Origin: Annona cherimola
Lineage: Eukaryota; Streptophyta; Magnoliopsida; Magnoliales; Annonaceae
Direction of reading: 5' to 3'
Assembly: GCA_030490835.1 (NCBI GenBank)
Contig: CM059975.1
Coordinates: forward strand, 35,744,133-35,808,132
Length of the DNA: 64,000 nucleotides
Shown here: positions 55,592 to 64,000 of the stretch, piece after piece
Numbering within the stretch: position 1 is the first letter of the stretch
How the letters are laid out: the number at the start of each line of letters is the position of its first letter
Notes under the pieces: generated by a model
The model's database searches: none
What the model was told of the DNA's origin: nothing
The model's input: the letters and a program-made list of their open reading frames with translations, nothing else
Position numbers and translations under genes: made by a program

Positions 55592-57230
55592 AGCTTCACA
55601 ATTCCTATCTTTTGGTCTTTCATAGGCTAACTACAAAGGTTGTAATCCAAGATGTATAAATCCTATAACTTTATAAGTAATTAAATTCTATGAAAATAAT
55701 GATATACATGTTAAATTAATAACTTTGAAACTTCAAGGTGAGCCTAAAATAAAGTGACAACACACTCATTATCTTCAATTGTGCAAGGGATCAAAAAATA
55801 TTTTCAATTAATAAAATATGCAAGCGCAATAAAATATCCATACACAATAAATAAATAAGAGCTTATCCTAAATTTGCCTACTATTTTCTTAAATTCCAAA
55901 TATACCTATTACGTTTGCTTTTAATCTTAAAAATGTTTATTCCATCATGAATTAAATTTTATTGGCTAATATGTCAAATTCCTGAGATGCTTAACAAATT
56001 TTAGGCTAAATTGAAGCAGTCGAGCCTATACATGTACAGTTGTGGTTATGTTACTAGAACATGGAAGTCCTATACTCTCTTTCAATGAAGCTTGTTTAAT
56101 GGCTACCCTTTTTTAACCCATCAGTCACCACTTGTAAAATCTGGTTGCTATGGTCAACATGTGCTCCTCACCAAATTTAAAACCAATGACAACTTTTTCA
56201 TCTCCCACGAGAGCTTCATCTTCTTCTTAGATCCAATATTAACATACAATTATTGCGTAATTCTAAGTAGGGATGCACCTTAGGTAAGGTGCCAATAGGT
56301 TAACCCATCGGTGCCCTAGAATAAGCAAGGTATGTTTCTATTTTCTACTCGTAAATTACTTAGAACTGATCAAAATTTTAATATATATTCAATTTATCAT
56401 TTAAAAATATATCATATATTTAAGAGATATATTTTTATGGGAAACCTTCAAGGCAATCAAATGCATCTAATTAGGGCGTATTTGTTGCAAATTGGGCCCC
56501 ACATATAAAGAATGCTATAAAACTTTATACAATTATTTATCTATATACAATTTTTAAAATGGCTTAAATGTTGAAAATACAACTTAAAATTGATATTTAT
56601 ATTAAAAAATTTTATTACACGAATTTTATATCATTTTAATATGGTCTGATACATATGTTTGATTTGGATAAAAATTGGTATTACTAAGTAAATAATTCTA
56701 AATAAATGAATAGCGTAGATATACATGTCATGATCAAGTGGGCCCTTTTTGATAATAATTGGGCCCTTTTATATTTTTAATATACATAAACTTGTTTAAT
56801 TTTTAATTTATCTATTATTTAATATATTTAATACATATATTCTATTATATATGATTATTGATTATAAATTTTTAAGTAAGATTTATTATAGAATTATAGT
56901 TTTCAAATATAATATAAAGATCATCTTAAAGAACTAACTTGTAATCAAAACTAAAAGTGGCTTGACCTTAAGAAAATAGGGTGGAGTAGGCTTCAAACTG
57001 ACTTTGCCTAAAATATAGTAAAATAGAAATTTTTTAAAAATAAAGTAAAGGTAGGGTTGGTTCTAAATTGGACCTACTTAATCTAAGTTGCACCCATAAG
57101 CTTCTTCACCGGCATTAACAACTTAACATACTAGAAATAAATGAAGACAACACCCACCATTATCTTCCCTATCTGAATTTGTCCCCATCATTTTCCCAAA
57201 TCTTGCTGATTTTGCATTAATTGGGCAGCA
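55592..57230. other. AT-rich intergenic DNA
   Basis: The short ORF at 56,092-56,283 has no recognisable domain. The interval near 56,490-56,660 is a copy of the dispersed AT-rich repeat noted in findings. No gene seen. Confidence 0.4.
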
Positions 57231-57302
57231 GTGGGAATGATGGATATTGATCGACTAGCTGAGCGAGACGGGTGGGCGTGATCGAACGTCTGCAAGCTCC
57301 AA

Positions 57303-57656
57303 TCAGCCGATTCTGGTGCCGACTGGTCGCTGGATTTTTTTTGCTGACGATTGGATGTAAGCTGGTTTGCTGGACGGTTGCGTCAACTGAGATTTGCAGG
57401 AGATAGACACGTGATTTGCAGAAGGCATCGGATTAGACTTCATGGCTACAGTGATGGGTGCTGCTTGAATTCTGCTTTGCCGAACAGCAAGCTTGAGAAG
57501 AACAAGGCTTTGTTGCTGACGAAGAAAGGTCATACATCAGCCGCTTGTTGGAGTTAATGGGGGAAGTGCTGTCCTATTGCTCGTTGGTTGCGTTAATAAG
57601 TGGCAAAGCAAAGATTTTGTCGGCGCCTGATTGGGAGTTGGGAAGGCGGTTGCCAT
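57303..57656 (-). pseudogene. Once-interrupted ORF in a GC-rich island, family unknown
   Basis: On the minus strand ATG 57,656 has a good plant start context (AACAGCCATGGCA). The frame reads 39 codons starting MATAFPTPNQAPTKS, meets one TGA, then stays open to 57,303. The island (about 57,230-57,700) is much GC-richer than its flanks. A Ser/Thr/Pro-rich, basic N-terminus could be a plastid transit peptide, but that is speculation. It may be a pseudogene, a first exon read past its donor, or captured DNA. I do not recognise the family. Confidence 0.3.
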
Positions 57657-57700
57657 GGCTGTTGGGGGAGAGAGGGTGAGAACGATTTGAGACTAAGTGT

Positions 57701-58029
57701 ATTTTGGGTTTTTAAAAATTTTAACTAGCAATTAACGGAACCATTGTTAACTTTCCTAATGGCTTATGACTGACTGTGTGTTTTTTAAATTAAATGCAAA
57801 CATACTGAGTATATTTGAGATTTTAGGGTTAGAATTAAAGGTAATGGATGTATTTGGATAATCCCAAATAAATGTTAAAAAAAATTTAATTATGAGATCT
57901 GAAACAGAGCCATCAAATGCAATTGTTCCATCACAAAGAGAAAATTTGGCCGCAATATTTTTTATGTTATGACCTAACTAACCTTTAACTTGCAACATTA
58001 GCTCTAGTCTCGATGGTACGGAAGCCCGA
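57701..58029. other. AT-rich intergenic DNA
   Basis: Nothing recognised. Confidence 0.4.
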
Positions 58030-58350
58030 TTACATGCATTATATTACATTTTATTTATTTTTTAATTTTTCTTTATAAGCATAATCTACTAAGTGTATTT
58101 AATCCATATATCAAATTTGATCTTTTACAATATTTTATATATATTTTTTATTGTTAAAGACATAAATTTTAGGGATATATAAGACATTTTTCATCAAATA
58201 CAAAAATAGATTTTAAAAATCAAAAAAATATGTAAGAATATTATAAAAGGGCAAACCTTAGTATATAAGTTGAATATAAGTAGGAAAACATGTTTATAAA
58301 AAATAAAAAAATAACTAATTATGAAAATAAATAAATAATATATTTTAACT
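58030..58350. mobile_element. Degenerate MITE with long TIRs
   Basis: The left arm carries CTACTAAGTGTATTTAATCC and TTTTACAATATT. The reverse complement of the right arm carries CTACTTATATTCAACTTATA and CTTTTATAATATT at matching spacing. Outer T-rich stretches also pair. Borders are approximate and no TSD was found. Confidence 0.45.
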
Positions 58351-59753
58351 TAAAATATATCATATTGTATACATCCGGTTGGTGGCCAGAAAACTTTGCC
58401 ACTTGAAGCCATACATACCCATCCGACTGTCAATATCTATGGCCTTGTAAAAGAATAAATGGACGGTTGAAATGGAACATAGCTATCGAGATTTGAGAGA
58501 TAGGGACGGCTGTCGTTTTCAAAGAAAAACAGAATTTCCCATCTTCGGCAACGGACACCAGCAGCGTGTCCCATATTGATGATTATGTGTAATCCACTCC
58601 GCCCAATTTTTTTTAGGTAGGTTACTGAGTTTTATCAAAATTTAAGATGCACATGAGCCCATTTTATAAATATATAAAATCAACATAATAAAAATTATTT
58701 AATTTATAATCTTAGAATTATTATTCAGCATCTAAACCGTCTAACCTTCACCCATGAATTGATCATCTAAATTATTATATAGTTTATAAAAAAAATTAAG
58801 CAGATTTTTCAGAAGATATAGCCAATCCAATACTTGGATTGAAATTATTTTTTCGTAATATCATAAAACAACTGATTTATTTTGGGAGGTTGATGCAAAA
58901 ATTTCTACGGGATCCTCGGTTCTTCTCATAAATGAATGGAGCCTAAAATGCTATGGACGTCTGGGCCACTCCAAGCGTCACTTCCTTACCAGACTTATAA
59001 TAATTTCATAATCCAAGCGCCCTTTCGTCACCCCATCATCCCATAAAAGGCCAAATACAGCCTTGGCTTCTAGAATTATTATAATTAATGCTAAAGATTC
59101 TCAATTGGTGGATGATTAGAAGTGAAGTTGACCATTGAAGTCTAGAATCTCGCAAAAAAGTGTGGACATGGGGGTGGGGACCAACCTCACTTTCCCAATT
59201 TTCCACCATCTGAGACCAGGTAAGCAAAGCCATTGGGAGTGGGAGTGGGAGTGCATGGTCACACATCTATAAAAGAAATTTTTAAAAAATAAAATGTTAA
59301 AAATGATGAAGATAATATAATAATAAAATAAGGTAAAGTACTGAACAAATTCAAAATAAATCAAGCGTGTCTGTGTCCTTTTTATTCATTTTAAAAATTA
59401 AAATAAAATACCAAATACATTTAAAAATTATCAAATTTAATGAGCAGTAAAATCTAGATAAAACTCATACATCTAATAAAAAAAGGATAGAACTCATTGT
59501 CATGTTTAAACCTTATCTTCGTGATTAAATATGGTCAAACTCATTTATTAGTTTCAGTACTATATAAAACAAAAAAAAATATCCAAAATAAATTAAAATT
59601 TGTGTTAGTTAAAAAAACAAAAATCAATCTTACCCATTTAAACATATAATTTTGTACATTTTTTCAAAAGCACAGTACATATGGAATTCCCATTCAAATG
59701 ATTTTTGTTACCAATGAGAAACCATCTTAAGCACATCCATCCCACCAGAATGA
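58351..59753. other. Intergenic DNA, repeat fragments only
   Basis: The interval near 58,640-58,790 resembles the interior of the MITE at 59,766-60,293, so part of this stretch is probably a decayed relative. No gene is recognised; ORFs on the minus strand at 59,036-59,364 have no domain. Confidence 0.4.
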
Positions 59754-59765
59754 ATTAATTATCTA

Positions 59766-60293
59766 GGGGCGCTTCTATGAAACCCCCTCTCTATATGATC
59801 TCCTTCATTTTTAACATCTAGATGGTTGATGAAAAATTCATTCCATCTATTTTATTTAACATCATTTATATTACTCTAGAAACTCTTTCATTTTTTTAGT
59901 ATTATTGTATATGGGCCCTATCTATAAACATGTAAATCAATATAATAAAATAATTTAATGTTAAATATTAATCTTTAAGTAATATTTTTAACATCTAAAC
60001 AGTATCTAATATCATAAGTATATGGATAAATAATTGTACAAAGTATTGCTACATTCTAATACATAGATGAATGGATCTAAGCATTTTTTCTAATCTACAC
60101 ATGAATGTACCTATTTTTGATCAAATGTGGCCTATGCACATATTGGATTTTGATAAAACTTGGTCTCCTACCCAAACAAATGATGTTAAATACAATGAAT
60201 AGATTGAATTTTTCATCAAATATCAAAATTTCAAAAATAGCCTGGGTTATATGAAACTACTTCTATGTAATCCGATTATATAGAAACGAACCT
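59766..60293. mobile_element. Mutator-like MITE with TIRs of about 100 bp and 12-bp TSD
   Basis: Identical ATTAATTATCTA lies at 59,754-59,765 and 60,294-60,305. The left end GGGGCGCTTCTATGAAACC pairs with the reverse-complemented right end AGGTTCGTTTCTATATAATC. The arms then share TTGATGAAAAATTCA and GTATTTAACATCATTT or TTATTTAACATCATTT. One or more TSD bases may match by chance, since 9-11 bp is the family norm. Non-coding. Confidence 0.75.
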
Positions 60294-60305
60294 ATTAATT
60301 ATCTA

Positions 60306-62346
60306 TCCAATTTTGAGCTCCATCTTACTATTTTATATTAAATCCAATCCCGCTTGTTGTGTTTAGCAATAATTATTTTACTAAAGCACCTAAAATTATA
60401 ACAATTAAAGTTATATGCAAGCCACATCTTATAAATGTGAGACATTCTTCTGCTCGAGGATGAGCATGCATGTCCCAAGGTTCCTTCCTTAAGTGCTTCA
60501 TCACTAGGTCACATATATCCATTCAATCTCGGATGAGGGATTGATAGACCGGCTATTTGTCTTATCGAGACCTTCAAGCTTGCCAAAATGTTCATTTGTG
60601 TAATCCCTTGGTGAAGAACATGCTTTTGATGAAGCCCTATTCTTTTGAGAAGAGTGTCGAGCCTCAATCTTATCAGTTGTCAGACATGACTTGGTCTAAT
60701 CCTATCACATTTCCCCTATACAAGCGAGGTTTTCTTAAAATATTCAATTCTACATACTACTAGTCTTTTGGGGAAAAGACTATTCTTTAGTAATGGTGAA
60801 GCTTCCCCTTATTTTGTGGTGATCAAATGCTATAAAGTTCACCCTTCCTCCCAATTCTATAGTAGTGACGTGTCATTGATATCATGATGAGTTATTGTAA
60901 AAATTTGAAGCCATTAATCCCTATATCTTTTGAAGATCATAGGTATTAGGTGAGAGTTACTGCCCATGTAAGACATTCCCTTTAGTCCAGGACATGTGAC
61001 AACACTGAGTAAACACACGCAACTTTCCAAGGTGTATTAGACGTTCTTGATGTTGATAGATCAAGGGTGATATGAATGCTTTTGGTTTCCATGCCTATAT
61101 TAACAGTTTATCTTTTAATCTATTATGAAGTGGCAAGTCCCCTAGTTAATTAGTTGAGGGAGCCAATTTGGCTATAAAAAGGCCAACTTAGGTAAGCTTT
61201 TGCCATCACACATTTTCTCTTCCATCCTTGACAAGTCCTATCACCTTTTGATGGAGCTTCAATGATACATTTGCTAGAGTTTTGAGATTCAACATTATCC
61301 TTTCGACTAGGAGATGAGGTTTTTAGTCTTGTACAATTGGAGATTATTTGTAGATTGCATAGAGTGGGGCATGTGGTGTGTGTGGCTATAGTTGTGGGCT
61401 ATCTTGGACATTTCAAGGCCCATGGATGAGCTTTGTGCTCCGTTAGTGTAGCTTCTTAATAAGCCTTTGTGATAATGTTCACACCCTCACCTAATCTTCT
61501 TGCGTTGTTATCTTTGGACATTAGCTTGAACAACGAGAGGATGAAAGGAGCACACTACATGTTGATCATCTGACCTCTCTATTTGGAAGGAATATGTTGC
61601 AAGTGTTGAGTCTAACTGCACTATGGTGTGACTCTTTGGCTAGTCCCACACATTACCTTTTCTTCACTTTCCTTTGTCTTGCTCAAGAAATTCTGTCTAA
61701 ATTATCTTTCTAGTGTATTCTTTCTTTTCTTCTTTTTGTCACTTGTAATATTAGGAAACTAATGTACTTTGTATTCATGGAGTTGTACTTGTTAATTATA
61801 AATGAATAACAACTAATTTCCTTTATTCTTTGTTTAATCATTCTTTTTATCTTCCTAGCTTTCCATGCGATCTAGTCGCTCAATTTCCTATTTTGCCTGC
61901 AATAAGAGTTGAGCTTAGCTGTACACCATGGCTCATTGTTAACATAAAAAATTAATATTTAGGAGTGGTAAGAAGTTTTCCTAAGTTTCTCTCATCACTA
62001 TTGGGTTTCTTCTTGTTAATGGCTCACTTCTCTCTATAGCAAGGGGCCTAGTTGCAATTTAGTTTTTAAGGAAATATTTCCTTCCTTATCACTCACTCAT
62101 CATTCAAATTTGTAGGACATCAGCGATTGGTTTGGCCTAGACAATTTAAGCCTAGTATAGATTGTGGGGTCCCATTTGATAAAATATTTTAGCTGGTTTC
62201 TACGCTTGGTGAGTTCAGTAAGTTGGAGACTTATAACACACTTCTAGGTGAAATCGTTTAATTCTTAGTTTGGCTAGGCAACTTAGGTCCAATCATTAGG
62301 ATCTAGGGGTGTAAATTGGGTTGGGATGACTCAAGTTAGGGTATTT
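60306..62346 (+). other. Unresolved, possibly LTR-like DNA
   Basis: Less AT-rich than the left flank, with no protein domain in any frame. GGCTATAAAAAGGCC (near 61,169) is a good TATA box, followed by a CT-rich leader, which suggests an LTR or a lost gene promoter. CTAGGGGTGTAAATTGGG at 62,304 resembles a hAT terminus cut off by the following Sirevirus LTR. Neither reading can be closed, because matching termini are not visible. Confidence 0.3.
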
Positions 62347-63917
62347 TGTTGGTCCTGAGTTTATGACAATACCCAAGAAGGGAGGGTGAATTGGGTTCTT
62401 AAATTTTTTTTTTAATTAGAAGCTTCACCCCCTGTAAGTTTGATCCCCTTGATGAAATGTTCAATAAGGTAGAATGAGATGGTGCAATGAAATATAAAAT
62501 ACAAACAATTAAACCACGAAAAAAGATAACAATATATACTGGTTTGGGAAACCTTCCCTACTTCGCTCTTCCAAGCACACAAACGTTGTATCTTGGGTTC
62601 CACTATTGTATAATTAATACAATCTAGAGCATCCGCTCTCTTCTAGATTCTAGCTCTAGGGGGCATACACAATCTCAGTACGAGTAGGTGACGAGTTCTA
62701 CTCCAATCACACACTACTTTGCCTTCATTTGGTTTCAGTCTCCAATACTAAACCAAGTGAGAAAAATAAATAATTAAATAATAAATAAGAATTCTACACG
62801 TTACAGATGTGTAGGCAGATTCATGTGCGAAGAAGAACTTGTAGAAGCAGTTGTGGATTAGTCAGTTCAGCTTTCAGCAATTTGAATGCAATGTTCTTCT
62901 TGAAAGACTTCTTGTAGATCACTTATATGCTAGAGGAAGTGGAAGGGGAGCTCAATCAATGTTTTTCAAACCGCCTCCTAGTTCACTTGAAGCTCCTCAA
63001 ATAAGTGGAAGTAATTTCGAATGTTTGGTGGTAGGTGGCGCATATTTAATGCGCCAACATTCAAATTTTTCTAACCATTGCAAGCCAAGTCGCACTTGGA
63101 GTCGACTTGGGATGCGACTTCGTTCAAGTTGCAGAGTGGAGTCGACTTCGGGTGTGACTTCACCCAAGTCGCGGACTGTAGTCGACTTCAAAAGCGACTT
63201 CGGCCTTCAGCTTCCAACTTAAGTTTCATGCTCAGGTCGACTTTGTTTCAGACTTGACCCAAGTTGAATGTGGAGTCGACTTTGGATGCGACTTCACCAG
63301 TCATATGTCTTGTTCGAATTTCAAAACTTTTGCTTGTAATCTACTTGTTGTGTATGGCCTTTCTTTCTTCTCTTTTCGAATGCTTGGATCCTCAGCCCTT
63401 GAAATGAATCACGATGCTTGGTTTATAGAATACCTTGGTCCCAAAAGAAACTTCTTCAGTGGCCTTAACTCAGGGTTATCATTGCCTCTTAATTTTAACT
63501 TCCATCTTCTAATAAGGGAGTTTTAGAAGCAACATGATGTTGCTTTATACTTAAGTCATAGGCTTGAGTCAACTTGGAGTGCTACTTCACCCAGTCGTAT
63601 ACTGGGGTCGACTTGGGATGCGGCTTCACACAAGTGGAGTCAACTTCGGTTGCGACTTTGTCTGTCTTGGAGTCTTAATTTCAGCGCTGTCGACTTTGAG
63701 GCGTTTGAAGTCGATCCTGGAGTCGACTTGGGTATCGACTTGACCTAAGTCGATGCCTGAGTTGACTTGGCATGCGACTTGACCTACTATCCTTTTGAAC
63801 TTTGATTGTATGAACCTTGGCATCACTTAGCAACCACATTAGTACTAAAATAATTCTCGAATTGAGTTGTGAATCATCAAAATATGGATTATGCTTAATT
63901 TGCCTTAAATTCCAACA
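62347..63917 (-). mobile_element. 3' LTR of a minus-strand Sirevirus-type element
   Basis: The plus strand runs from TGTTGGTCCTGAG to TTCCAACA, the inverted version of the LTR at 49,282-50,999, with the same internal landmarks (CCCAATTCACCCTCCC on the minus strand, GCGCATTAAATATGCGCC, GTCGAC minisatellite). The sequence beyond 63,917 holds the polypurine tract, so this is the 3' LTR and the element body lies to the right, outside the window. Confidence 0.8.
63085..63790 (-). repeat. GTCGAC minisatellite, second copy
   Basis: About nine modules of the same inverted type as at 49,411-50,290 (for example AAGCCAAGTCGCACTTGGAG then TCGACTTGGGATGCGACTT), in two blocks split by non-repeat DNA (about 63,300-63,550). 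The two-block layout matches the other LTR, so it belongs to the family. Confidence 0.82.
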
Positions 63918-64000
63918 ATTTTCCCCTTTTTAATGATTAACAAAACCAATTTGAGAAAAACCTTCCATTTTTGTTATATATGTTCTCAACATGTTTGGTA
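63918..64000 (-). mobile_element. Sirevirus internal 3' end with polypurine tract (partial)
   Basis: On the minus strand TTAATCATTAAAAAGGGGAA leads directly into the LTR start. This is close to the AAAAAGGGGGAGATTG polypurine tract typical of Sireviruses, which primes plus-strand synthesis. The rest of the element is off the right edge. Confidence 0.7.

Overview
This is nuclear DNA from a flowering plant with a large, repeat-rich genome. The evidence is the mix of mobile elements: plant LINEs with a DUF4283-type ORF1 and a C-terminal RNase H, an RTE-type LINE, chromovirus (Tekay-type) and Tat-lineage Ty3/gypsy elements, Sirevirus-type Ty1/copia LTRs, tRNA-derived SINEs, and hAT, Mutator-like and Harbinger-like MITEs. 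The background is visibly AT-rich. I found no intact host gene, tRNA, rRNA or CRISPR array, and nothing bacterial. Species cannot be named from what is visible.

Layout. 1-2,750: the left edge may hold the 5' end of a minus-strand host gene, with an exon-like segment ending in a splice donor at 2,065 and a GC-rich promoter-like block behind it. 2,750-10,900: non-coding, with a MITE at 3,275, an isolated phase-0 exon-like ORF at 4,113-4,292, a foldback element at 5,971-6,445 with a perfect 9-bp target-site duplication (TSD), a SINE at 6,893-7,159, a GC-rich island at 7,688-7,994, and a decayed Sirevirus LTR (from 8,727) split by a hAT element (8,823-9,985). 10,934-16,736: a full-length minus-strand LINE with a perfect 18-bp TSD and several frameshifts. 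17,031-20,677: MITEs.

20,764 to about 28,000 is a three-level nest: a minus-strand chromovirus-type LTR, split by a 5'-truncated RTE LINE (20,876-24,928), itself split by another LTR (about 22,568-24,262).

28,378-55,591 is a second, larger nest. The host is a Tat-type gypsy element with both LTRs, gag, protease and integrase remnants. It was split by a Tekay-type chromovirus (30,489-46,958), which has lost gag and protease. That element was hit in its 5' LTR by a MITE and a long-TIR Mutator-like element carrying a GC-rich ORF, in its RT by a SINE, and in its 3' LTR by a second LINE (39,672-45,714). The Tat 3' region holds a Sirevirus LTR (49,282-50,999) and a hAT element with a perfect 8-bp TSD (53,020-53,878).

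55,600-64,000: AT-rich DNA with two more MITEs, a GC-rich island with a once-interrupted ORF (57,303-57,656), an unresolved LTR-like stretch, and the 3' LTR of a minus-strand Sirevirus whose body runs off the right edge. Both large Sirevirus LTRs carry an unusual minisatellite of about 40-bp modules, each of which is itself an inverted repeat around GTCGAC.

No genes here work together as a pathway. What the window records is an order of insertion, readable from TSDs and from comparison of paired LTRs. Element classes rest on translated motifs and termini read by eye; no database search was run.
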